Shown here: positions 44,517 through 51,973 of the stretch, one piece after another
Layout of the letters: every line of letters starts with the position of its first letter
How positions within the stretch are numbered: the first letter of the stretch is position 1
DNA from: JANMDU01 sp043777675
GTDB taxonomy: Bacteria; Pseudomonadota; Gammaproteobacteria; Burkholderiales; Burkholderiaceae_C
Length of the DNA: 64,000 nucleotides
Direction of reading: 5' to 3'
Assembly: GCA_043777675.1 (NCBI GenBank)
Contig: JAYWHR010000072.1
Span: 22,693 to 86,692, forward strand
Notes under the pieces: model-generated
Told to the model about the DNA's origin: nothing
Databases searched by the model: none
What the model saw: the letters and a program-made list of their open reading frames with translations, nothing else
Translations under genes and position numbers: made by a program

Positions 44517-46028
44517 ATGGATCTGATCAACAATCTATCGCTTGGTTTTGGCGTGGCTTTCACGCTGCAAAACCTGATGTATTGCTTCATCGGCTGTTTG
44601 CTTGGCACGTTGATTGGCGTGCTCCCCGGCATCGGCCCGGTCGCAACCATTGCAATGCTTTTGCCCGCCACTTACGCGCTGCCCCCAATTGCTGCGCTGA
44701 TCATGCTGGCCGGTATTTACTATGGCGCGCAATACGGCGGCTCAACCACAGCAATTTTGGTGAACTTACCGGGTGAATCTTCTTCGGTGGTGACCGTGCT
44801 AGACGGCTACCAAATGGCGCGGCAAGGCCGAGCGGGTCCGGCGCTGGCCGCTGCGGGCTTGGGCTCGTTTTTTGCAGGCTGCGTGGGCACGCTGATCTTG
44901 GCGGCTTTTGCCGCACCTTTGACCGAGCTGGCCTTCAAATTCGGCCCTGCTGAATATTTTTCGCTCATGATCTTGGGCTTGATTGGTGCGGTGGTGCTGG
45001 CTTCTGGCTCGCTGCTCAAAGCCATTTCGATGATTGTGCTGGGCTTGCTCTTGGGCTTGATAGGCACCGATGTGAACTCTGGTGTGGCGCGTTACAGTTT
45101 TGATGTGCCTGAGCTGACTGACGGCATTGGCTTTGTGGTGATTGCCATGGGCGTGTTTGGCTATGGCGAGATCATCATGAATCTGGCCGTGCCAGAAGAT
45201 GAGCGCGAAGTGTTTACTGCCAAAGTGACGGGCTTGTTCCCCACGATGGAAGACTTCAAACGCATGGTGCCTGCCGTCCTGCGCGGCACTGCGCTCGGCT
45301 CAATGCTGGGCGTGTTGCCCGGCGGCGGTGCATTGCTGGCTGCTTTTGCGGCTTACACGCTGGAGAAGAAAACCAAGCTACAGCCAGGAGAGCTGCCCTT
45401 CGGCAAGGGCAACATTCGCGGCGTGGCGGCGCCTGAAGCGGCCAACAATGCTGGCGCGCAAACTTCCTTTATCCCACTGCTCACCTTGGGCATTCCGCCC
45501 AATGCCGTGATGGCGCTGATGGTGGGCGCGATGACGATTCACAACATTCAGCCTGGCCCACAAGTGATGACGAGCAACCCCGAGCTCTTCTGGGGCTTGA
45601 TCGCTTCCATGTGGATCGGCAATGCGATGCTGATCATTTTGAATTTGCCACTCATCGGCATCTGGATCAAATTGCTCAGCGTGCCTTATCGCTTCTTGTT
45701 TCCGGCCATTGTGCTTTTCTGCGCGATTGGCGTCTACTCGACGAACAACAACACCTTTGACATTTGGATGGTGGGTGCGTTTGGCGTGATTGGCTATATT
45801 TTCTACAAAATCGGCTGCGAGCCTGCACCATTGCTGCTGGGCTTTATCCTCGGGCCCATGATGGAAGAGAATTTGCGCCGCGCCATGCTGCTCTCGCGCG
45901 GTGATTGGAGCGTATTCGTGACGCGCCCCTTGTCAGCTGGCTTACTCATTGCCGCTGCTATCTTGTTGGCTGTGGTGATGCTGCCATCGATCAAGAAGAA
46001 ACGTGAAGTTGCGTTCGTGGAAGAGTGA
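44517..46028 (+). CDS. Tripartite tricarboxylate transporter TctA-type subunit
   Basis: 503 residues, about 11-12 membrane segments. GVLPGIGPVATIAMLLP (~33-49), YYGAQYGGSTTAILVNLPGE and GVLPGGGALLAAFAAYTLEK show the duplicated GxLPGxG motifs of TctA. Large permease subunit for tri- or dicarboxylates. It is preceded by AGGAGAAACAC and follows TctB directly. No binding-protein gene adjoins; the Bug protein at 38351 is the nearest. Confidence 0.93.
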   Translation: MDLINNLSLGFGVAFTLQNLMYCFIGCLLGTLIGVLPGIGPVATIAMLLPATYALPPIAALIMLAGIYYGAQYGGSTTAILVNLPGESSSVVTVLDGYQMARQGRAGPALAAAGLGSFFAGCVGTLILAAFAAPLTELAFKFGPAEYFSLMILGLIGAVVLASGSLLKAISMIVLGLLLGLIGTDVNSGVARYSFDVPELTDGIGFVVIAMGVFGYGEIIMNLAVPEDEREVFTAKVTGLFPTMEDFKRMVPAVLRGTALGSMLGVLPGGGALLAAFAAYTLEKKTKLQPGELPFGKGNIRGVAAPEAANNAGAQTSFIPLLTLGIPPNAVMALMVGAMTIHNIQPGPQVMTSNPELFWGLIASMWIGNAMLIILNLPLIGIWIKLLSVPYRFLFPAIVLFCAIGVYSTNNNTFDIWMVGAFGVIGYIFYKIGCEPAPLLLGFILGPMMEENLRRAMLLSRGDWSVFVTRPLSAGLLIAAAILLAVVMLPSIKKKREVAFVEE

Positions 46029-46042
46029 TCTTCTGCACCTTT

Positions 46043-46071
46043 AAAAGAGCGGCCTACGGGTCGTTTTTTTT
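46043..46071 (+). terminator. Probable terminator after tctA
   Basis: AGCGGCC TACG GGTCGTT with G-U pairs, followed by TTTTTT. Confidence 0.6.
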
Positions 46072-46115
46072 GGATTGAATAGGCTTGGCTACGTCTGAAG
46101 AAAAAATGCAAACAT

Positions 46116-46262
46116 CCGGACGCAGAAGACGTAAAGGTTGCGCAGAAGACGCAAAAAAAATGCAAAGAAGACCCAAAGAGGTTTGAAAAAATTTCAAAAT
46201 TCTCTTTTCTCTTTTCTCTTTTTGGTATTCCTTTTGCGTAACCTTTGCGTCTTCTGCGTCGG
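46116..46262. repeat. Long inverted repeat (hairpin family), copy 3
   Basis: Left arm CCGGACGCAGAAGACGTAAA with TTGCGCAGAAGACGCAAAAA; right arm CTTTGCGTCTTCTGCGTC preceded by TTTTGGTATTCCTTTTGCGT. A/T-rich middle. Confidence 0.85.
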
Positions 46263-46436
46263 AATTCCGTATGACGGGTCAATGAGCCTACGATGCCTTT
46301 GCCCGAGATGCAAGCCCCGTCTTGCGCTCATCCACCCAAGCCCGGCGCAGTTGCATACCTGAATGAAAGTCCACAACCTCTGCCGCCTGAGCAACGCTCT
46401 TGCCAGCTTACAAAACTCTGTCACTCAGCTCCGCAT

Positions 46437-46492
46437 GAATGCTATAGATAATATAGCGCAATACGCAATAAACACGCCGGCTAATCGTCGAT
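46437..46492 (+). repeat. Dispersed repeat, copy 12 (intergenic)
   Basis: GCTATAGATAATATAGCGCA followed by ATACGCAATAAACACGCCGG and CTAATCG. It has the 5' GCTAT..ATAGC arm. Confidence 0.7.
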
Positions 46493-46499
46493 TACGCCA

Positions 46500-47117
46500 T
46501 TAAGCGAGCTTTAATAGCTGAGCGAGTGCATGGTCGTCTATGCCTTCAGACAGCAGGCTTTCGTAGGTGCGCTGCGCGTAATGTAGCGTGGTGCCGTAAC
46601 GGCCACGTGCTTTGCTGAAGATGTGTTTGTATTGAGCGGATGTCAGCTCACCGCAATAGCTCGGGCTGCTGTGGGGCATGGTGAAAGCTAAGGCAGTTAC
46701 GCTGCCGCTATGTGTCGCGCAGCGCAACCAACGCGGGTCGTACACATCACCGGGCATTTCTCGAAACCACAAATCTTTCAAGGCTTGGGGTGCTTGCGCT
46801 TTTGGAATGCGAAACACGACACCTTGGCAACTGCCGCCTCTGAGTAGCGCAAACACCAAGCCCGGTTCTTCAGGCGTGCCGCGATTGATGGTGCTCCACA
46901 TCTGAAGTGCCCGGTGCCAGCCATACACACGGGCGGGGCGGCGCTCGGTGAATTGGAATTCTTGCTTCCAAATGAGCGAGGCATAGCCAAATACCCATAA
47001 ATCACCGGACTGACCTTCCCACTGTTTCATCACCTCGTTGAGCATCGTCTCTGAGTCAATCATTGGCATGCCAGCGCGGCTGTCGGGGGCAGGGGGTGAT
47101 GGCAAAAAACGTCTCAT
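46500..47117 (-). CDS. ChaC-like gamma-glutamylcyclotransferase
   Basis: 205 residues as the longest frame; starts at 47069 (MPMIDSETM) or later are possible. VFGYASLIWKQEF is the glycine-rich substrate loop, TEGRP-like positions are TERRPARVYGWHRALQMWS, and the catalytic Glu lies in FREMPGDVYDPRWL. ChaC enzymes split glutathione into 5-oxoproline and Cys-Gly in the cytosol. It is divergent from the OmpA-like gene. Confidence 0.85.
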   Translation of the reverse strand: MRRFLPSPPAPDSRAGMPMIDSETMLNEVMKQWEGQSGDLWVFGYASLIWKQEFQFTERRPARVYGWHRALQMWSTINRGTPEEPGLVFALLRGGSCQGVVFRIPKAQAPQALKDLWFREMPGDVYDPRWLRCATHSGSVTALAFTMPHSSPSYCGELTSAQYKHIFSKARGRYGTTLHYAQRTYESLLSEGIDDHALAQLLKLA

Positions 47118-47163
47118 GGCAACAATTTACAATATGAAGCTGATTAATTCACGGAGTATTTCA

Positions 47164-47700
47164 ATGTTCTCACAAGATGACGAAAGCACGGGCGTTGCCC
47201 TAGGCGTGGTATTCGGGGTGATCGCTTTAGTCATCAGCTTGATGATTGGCATGTCTATCTACCAAAAAAACAAGTCGGCGAAGATGGCTAAAGCGGGTGT
47301 TGTCGCTACTGCGCCGGCTATTGCTGTCCCGGCGGCTGCGGCTGTGATGCCAGTGGTCGCAAGTGCTGATGGCGCGAGCGTGAAGGTAGAAAACGGTGTG
47401 GTGAAGTTTTACTTCGCACCGGGAACAATGGCACTGGCTCAAGATGGTGCAAAAGCGCTTGCGGAAATTTTGGCGGCAGCAAAATCAGGCAAAAAAGTAG
47501 GCATCAGCGGGTTTGTCGATCCGTCAGGTGATGCCGCAAAAAATGCTGAGCTGGCTAAGCAGCGTGCATTTACAGTGCGCGACTTGCTCATCGGTTCTGG
47601 TGTGCCAGAAGGCCAAATCGTGTTTGTGCGGCCTAACGACATTAAGGCGGGCGCGACATCTGCTGCCGAGGGTCGCCGCGTGGAAGTGTTCATGATTTGA
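47164..47700 (+). CDS. OmpA-family (peptidoglycan-binding) membrane protein
   Basis: 178 residues from the ATG at 47164, preceded by CGGAG; the longer frame has no such site. One membrane helix (~13-33, VVFGVIALVISLMIGMSIY) leads to an Ala/Val-rich linker and an OmpA C-like domain with GFVDPSGDAAKNAELAKQRA and VRDLLIGSGVPEGQIVF. The NAELAKQRA helix and trailing Arg are the meso-DAP-binding signature. It is inner-membrane anchored and probably links to the cell wall. Confidence 0.85.
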   Translation: MFSQDDESTGVALGVVFGVIALVISLMIGMSIYQKNKSAKMAKAGVVATAPAIAVPAAAAVMPVVASADGASVKVENGVVKFYFAPGTMALAQDGAKALAEILAAAKSGKKVGISGFVDPSGDAAKNAELAKQRAFTVRDLLIGSGVPEGQIVFVRPNDIKAGATSAAEGRRVEVFMI

Positions 47701-47717
47701 ATGTGATTGCGTTTTCT

Positions 47718-47746
47718 AAAAAGCCGCTTCCTTAGAGCGGCTTTTT
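47718..47746 (+). terminator. Rho-independent terminator
   Basis: AAAAGCCGCT TCCTTA AGCGGCTTTTT stem following the OmpA-like gene. Confidence 0.85.
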
Positions 47747-47838
47747 GTTACTCGCATGTAACCCATGCGCTGGTCAACGATGCGCAATCGTCGTAAGATC
47801 ATGGCTTTGTAATTTAGTTACATCGAAGGTGTGGTTTT

Positions 47839-49659
47839 ATGAAAATTCATCCTGCCATTGTTGCCGTTACTGCTCGCATTCGCGAGCGTAGCTTGCCGAC
47901 GAGAAGTGCTTATCTTGCCCAAGTCAAAGCTGCTGCAAAAAGAGATCGCGGCGCAGATCGCATGGGCTGCGCGAATATCGCTCACGCTTTTGCTGCTTTG
48001 CCAGCCAACGATAAATTCAAAGTGGTGGTTGAGAAAGCGCCGAATATTGGTATCGTGAACGCCTACAACGACATGCTCTCCGCGCATGCGCCCTTTGCCG
48101 CTTATCCAGCCATCATCAAAGACGAGTTGCGCAAGCACGGCGCGACAGCGCAAGTCGCTGGCGGCGTGCCAGCGATGTGCGATGGCGTGACGCAGGGCAC
48201 AGCGGGCATGGAGCTATCGCTGTTTTCTAGAGACAACATAGCGCAAGGCACAGCGATTGCGCTCTCGCATGATGTGTTTGATGGTGCATTGATGCTGGGC
48301 GTGTGCGACAAAATTGTGCCTGGACTCCTGATCGGCGCTTTGCATTTCGGGCATCTGCCTATGGTGTTTGTACCTGCGGGGCCGATGACTTCGGGGCTGC
48401 CTAACAATGAAAAAGCCAAGATACGCGAGCAAGCGGCGCAGGGGTTGGTGGGGCGCAAGGAGCTTTTAGAAGCTGAGAGTAAGGCGTACCACGGGCAAGG
48501 AACGTGTACGTTTTACGGCACAGCCAACAGCAATCAAATGCTCTTGGAAGCGATGGGCTTGCATGTGCCGGGCACAGCTTTTGTGAACCCTGATGAAGCC
48601 ACTGGCGGAAATCTGCGTGAGTTGCTCACGCGGGAAGCGGCGCGAACTGTTCTGCAAGCGACGAAAGATGCCAAACGCATTGGAGAGCTGGTCGATGAGC
48701 GCTGTATTGTGAACGCGATGGTGGCGCTCCTAGCCACCGGTGGATCTACAAATCACCTCATTCACTGGGTCGCTGTGGCGCGTGCTGCGGGCATTGTGAT
48801 TGATTGGGATGACTTCTCGCAGCTGTCAAATGTTGTGCCACTGCTCACGCATGTGTACCCGAATGGCAGCGCAGATGTGAATCAGTTTCAAGCAGCAGGT
48901 GGGCCGGGTTTTGTGATCCGCGAGTTAATGGATGCAGGCTTCATGCATGCAGATGTGGTCACGGTATCCAAGGGCTTGCGTGAGTACACCAAAATTCCTC
49001 AATCTTTGGATGGCTCCCTCGCATGGAGCGACGTAGGCGCAAGCAAAGACACAAGCGTTGTACGCACTGCAGCTGAGCCTTTCAGCGCCACGGGTGGCTT
49101 GAAGCTCTTGCAAGGCAATTTGGGGCGCAGTGTGATGAAGGTCTCTGCTGTGCCGCAAGATCGCCACATCATCGAAGCGCCTGCCCGCGTGTTTGACAGC
49201 CAAGAAGCCATGCTCGCCGCGTTCAAAGGCGGCGAGATGGAAAAGGACATGATCGTCGTCGTGCGCTGGCAGGGGCCGCGTGCGAATGGCATGCCTGAGC
49301 TGCACAAGCTCACGCCGCCATTGGGCGTGTTGCAAGGCAAAGGTTTCAAAGTAGCGCTCGTCACCGATGGGCGCATGAGCGGCGCATCAGGCAAAGTGCC
49401 CGCGGCGATTCATGTGAGCCCCGAAGCACTTGCCGGCGGCGCGTTGGCGAAGCTGCAAGATGGAGATATTGTGCGGCTGGATGCCGATGCGGGAACCTTG
49501 CAGGCCCTCGTGCCCGAAGCGGAGTGGCAAGCGCGGCCTCTTGCGCAGATGCCTGTGCACCTCACCGAATCGAATGGCATCGGCATGGGGCGCGAATTGT
49601 TTGCCGCCACACGCCGCAACGCCCTGACTGCTGAAGAAGGAGCGTGCACATGGCTTTGA
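47839..49659 (+). CDS. edd: Phosphogluconate dehydratase
   Basis: 606 residues. First Entner-Doudoroff enzyme, 6-phosphogluconate to KDPG, with an Fe-S cluster. Seen: NIGIVNAYNDMLSAHAPF, GGVPAMCDGVTQGTAGMELS (cluster Cys), GTCTFYGTANSNQMLLEAMG (cluster Cys), LLATGGSTNHLIHW, and VTDGRMSGASGKVPAAIHVSPEA. The full set is typical of Edd rather than IlvD. Its last 10 bp overlap eda, so the two are translated together. Confidence 0.95.
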   Translation: MKIHPAIVAVTARIRERSLPTRSAYLAQVKAAAKRDRGADRMGCANIAHAFAALPANDKFKVVVEKAPNIGIVNAYNDMLSAHAPFAAYPAIIKDELRKHGATAQVAGGVPAMCDGVTQGTAGMELSLFSRDNIAQGTAIALSHDVFDGALMLGVCDKIVPGLLIGALHFGHLPMVFVPAGPMTSGLPNNEKAKIREQAAQGLVGRKELLEAESKAYHGQGTCTFYGTANSNQMLLEAMGLHVPGTAFVNPDEATGGNLRELLTREAARTVLQATKDAKRIGELVDERCIVNAMVALLATGGSTNHLIHWVAVARAAGIVIDWDDFSQLSNVVPLLTHVYPNGSADVNQFQAAGGPGFVIRELMDAGFMHADVVTVSKGLREYTKIPQSLDGSLAWSDVGASKDTSVVRTAAEPFSATGGLKLLQGNLGRSVMKVSAVPQDRHIIEAPARVFDSQEAMLAAFKGGEMEKDMIVVVRWQGPRANGMPELHKLTPPLGVLQGKGFKVALVTDGRMSGASGKVPAAIHVSPEALAGGALAKLQDGDIVRLDADAGTLQALVPEAEWQARPLAQMPVHLTESNGIGMGRELFAATRRNALTAEEGACTWL

Positions 49660-50297
49660 AGATTCTCCCTGCTACGCTGACATCGCTCGATGTCATGCAA
49701 GACGCACCCGTGATTCCCGTGATCGTGTTGAATGATGTGAGCCATGCCGTACCCATGGCGCGCGCCTTGGTGGCCGGTGGCATCCGCATGCTGGAAGTCA
49801 CGCTGCGCACGCCCGCGGCTTTGCATTGCATTGAACGGATTGCCAAAGAGGTGCCTGAAGCCGTTGTAGGTGCAGGCACGGTGCGCACAACTGCTGAGGC
49901 GCAAGCTGCTGCGCGAGCGGGCGCGAGGTTTGCAGTCAGCCCAGGGTTTACGAATGCAGTTGGCCAAGCCTGCCGAGACCATGGCCTGCCCCTGCTCCCT
50001 GGTGTCGCCACTGGCAGTGAAATCATGATGGCCAGTGAGGCGGGTTACAAAGAGCTCAAATTCTTCCCCGCGATGCAAGCCGGCGGGCCCGCGATGCTTA
50101 AAGCTTGGAGTGGCCCCTTCTTTGATGTGAAGTTTTGCCCCACGGGTGGCGTGAGCGTTGCAAATGCGAAAGAGTTTTTGAGTTTGTCAAACGTCATCTG
50201 CGTGGGCGGATCTTGGCTCGTGCCGACTGACGCTCTGGCTGCGGGCGATTGGGCACGCATCACTGCGCTTGCAGCGCAGTCAGCTTTGTTGGTTTGA
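49650..50297 (+). CDS. eda: KDPG/KHG aldolase
   Basis: 215 residues from the ATG at 49650, preceded by AAGGAG. Splits 2-keto-3-deoxy-6-phosphogluconate into pyruvate and glyceraldehyde-3-phosphate. Motifs: VIPVIVLNDVSHAVPMARAL, GGIRMLEVTLRTPAAL (active-site Glu), VGAGTVRT, and the Schiff-base Lys in YKELKFFPAMQAGG (~137), then FCPTGGVS. No other sugar-catabolic gene adjoins in this window. Confidence 0.95.
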   Translation: MALKILPATLTSLDVMQDAPVIPVIVLNDVSHAVPMARALVAGGIRMLEVTLRTPAALHCIERIAKEVPEAVVGAGTVRTTAEAQAAARAGARFAVSPGFTNAVGQACRDHGLPLLPGVATGSEIMMASEAGYKELKFFPAMQAGGPAMLKAWSGPFFDVKFCPTGGVSVANAKEFLSLSNVICVGGSWLVPTDALAAGDWARITALAAQSALLV

Positions 50298-50399
50298 AAT
50301 AAGACTGTTGCAACGCCTTATCTGTGTGAAATGCGGCGCGGTTTTGCGGGCGCATTCGCTGGTTTGGGCTTGAATTTGGTTTTGACTGAGCAACGCTAG

Positions 50400-50462
50400 T
50401 GCTATGAATTAATGAGCGTCATGCTCAGGTTTTATGCCGGCTACCTGCCTGTGTTTCTTGAA
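50400..50462 (+). repeat. Dispersed repeat, copy 13 (intergenic)
   Basis: GCTATGAATTAATGAGCGTC followed by ATGCTCAGGTTTTATGCCGG and CTACCTGCC. Confidence 0.75.
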
Positions 50463-50634
50463 ATTGATGTGATTTTGGTGCGCTTTGGCCTGTGGGAGCC
50501 GTATTCGGGCGGGCTCATGGTTCCTGCTCAGGAGAGTGGCGACACCTGTCGCCTAGCTCGCGAGCAGGACTCATGAGGCAGACACCGCAGCCCCTTGCCT
50601 CGCAGCCGGTCTATCCAAAAAACAATCTTCAAAA

Positions 50635-50700
50635 CGCTACAAATACAATAGCACTCCACGCAATCAATCCGCCGGCTAGATACTTATTTCGCCTCAAAAA
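50635..50700 (+). repeat. Dispersed repeat, copy 14 (intergenic)
   Basis: GCTACAAATACAATAGCACT followed by CCACGCAATCAATCCGCCGG and CTAGATAC. Confidence 0.75.
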
Positions 50701-50786
50701 CAAGCCAAGAGTCACCTAAATCACAGCTGGCGCTTCCCAAGAGCACTGTTCGCTCTAAACTGATGGGCATACATTAGGAGCCAGTC

Positions 50787-51458
50787 ATGTCCATCACTCT
50801 TTGCGGCTTTGCCGTTTCTAACTACTACAACAAAGTTAAGCTAGCGCTGCTTGAAAAAGACTTGGCGTTCAACGAAGAAATCGTCATGACCAAGAGCACG
50901 GATGCGGAGGTGCTTACTGCTTCACCACTGGGTAAAATTCCTTTCATTCGCACACCCCAAGGCGGCTTGTGTGAGAGCCAAGCGATTTTGGAATACATCG
51001 AAGCTTTGCAACCCACGCCTGCGCTACTGCCATCCGATCCGTTTGCAGCGGCCAAAGTGCGCGAGCTGTGTACGTTTATGGATTTGCATTTGGAGCTGGT
51101 GGCGCGTGATCTTTACCCGCAAGCTTTCTTCGGCGGCACAGTCAGCGAAGGTACGCAAGCGCGGGTGCGTGCGCAGCTTGAGAAAAATATTCCCGCTTTT
51201 ATGAAGCTCGCTAAATTCTCGCCCATGGTCGCTGGCGGCGAGCAGTTCACCATGGCCGATTGCTCAGCTTGGGTCAATTTGCCGCTGGTAGGCATGGCCA
51301 CGCGAGCTGTTTACAAACAAGACTTGCTGCTCGAGATGGGCTGCGACTACAAGGCCTACATCAAGATGATTGGCGAGCGGCCTTCGGCGCAAAAGGTGGC
51401 TGCAGATCGCAAAGAAGCGACGATGAAAGCGACGGCGGCGGCCAAAGCAGCGAGCTAG
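50787..51458 (+). CDS. Glutathione S-transferase family protein
   Basis: 223 residues. The N-terminal thioredoxin-like domain shows SNYYNKVKLALLEKDLAF, GKIPFIRTPQGGLCESQAIL (cis-Pro and the Glu/Ser glutathione contact) and LEYIEAL; a helical C-terminal domain follows with FTMADCSAWVNLPLV. It conjugates or reduces using glutathione; the substrate is unknown. It is convergent with lspA. Confidence 0.88.
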   Translation: MSITLCGFAVSNYYNKVKLALLEKDLAFNEEIVMTKSTDAEVLTASPLGKIPFIRTPQGGLCESQAILEYIEALQPTPALLPSDPFAAAKVRELCTFMDLHLELVARDLYPQAFFGGTVSEGTQARVRAQLEKNIPAFMKLAKFSPMVAGGEQFTMADCSAWVNLPLVGMATRAVYKQDLLLEMGCDYKAYIKMIGERPSAQKVAADRKEATMKATAAAKAAS

Positions 51459-51478
51459 TCGCTCGTCTTGCTTCGCTT

Positions 51479-51973
51479 TCAGCGCGCGCGCCTAACGCGC
51501 AAGATTTCATCCAAAATCAAGCAGACCGCGCCAATCGTGATGGCGCTGTCGGCCACGTTAAACGCTGGGAAGTGCCACGTGCCGTAGTAGAAGTCGAGAA
51601 AATCAACCACGTAGCCGTGGATCAGGCGATCGATCACATTGCCTATTGCGCCGCCCAAGATACAAGCGAGTGCGAAGGCAAAAAGCTTTTGTGCATGGTG
51701 GCTGCGCAGCATCCAGAGAATGAAGATCGTGGCGACTGCGCCAACGCCAGTGAAAAACCATCTTTGCCAGCCTCCTGCGCCCGCGAGAAAGGAAAAGGCC
51801 GCACCGGTGTTGTGAGCGCGCACAATGTTGAAAAAGCTCGTGACAGGCGTGCTGTCGCCCAGCTTGTAGTAGCCCACGATCAGCGTTTTGGTGAATTGAT
51901 CGGCCAAGATGATGACGATGGCAAGGATCAGCCAAGGCAGCATACCTTGAAATGTTGTTTTGCTTTTAGGCAT
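51479..51973 (-). CDS. lspA: Lipoprotein signal peptidase (signal peptidase II)
   Basis: 164 residues from the ATG at 51973, which overlaps the ileS stop (ATGCCTAA). Aspartic protease of the inner membrane that cleaves prolipoprotein signal peptides. Four membrane helices; catalytic Asp residues in GNVIDRLIHGYVVDF and FNVADSAITIG; also FNIVRAHNTGAAFSFL, all diagnostic. It needs the products of the many lipoprotein genes here. Confidence 0.95.
   Translation of the reverse strand: MPKSKTTFQGMLPWLILAIVIILADQFTKTLIVGYYKLGDSTPVTSFFNIVRAHNTGAAFSFLAGAGGWQRWFFTGVGAVATIFILWMLRSHHAQKLFAFALACILGGAIGNVIDRLIHGYVVDFLDFYYGTWHFPAFNVADSAITIGAVCLILDEILRVRRAR

Larger units (their letters stand above)
46029..46499. 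other. Non-coding stretch with terminator, hairpin repeat and remnant frame
   Basis: It holds the TctA terminator, long inverted repeat copy 3 and dispersed repeat copy 12. A short minus-strand frame at 46288-46400 reads VVDFHSGMQLRRAWVDERK T then GLASRAKAS with a stop; it looks protein-like, but the frame is closed upstream by a stop and has no good start, so it is perhaps the tail of a lost gene. Confidence 0.5.
50298..50786. other. Non-coding stretch with two dispersed repeats and a hairpin
   Basis: It holds dispersed repeat copies 13 and 14, and between them a nested hairpin: outer stem CCTGCTC/GAGCAGG (50523-50529, 50562-50568), inner stem GGCGAC/GTCGCC (50538-50543, 50548-50553). No convincing gene. 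Confidence 0.6.

Noticed and set aside
47300..47335. GCGCCGGCTATTGCTG in the OmpA-like gene as another repeat copy
   Set aside because: Only the CCGGCTA part matches. It lacks the CATATTC part and the arms, and codes for a plain Ala/Val linker.
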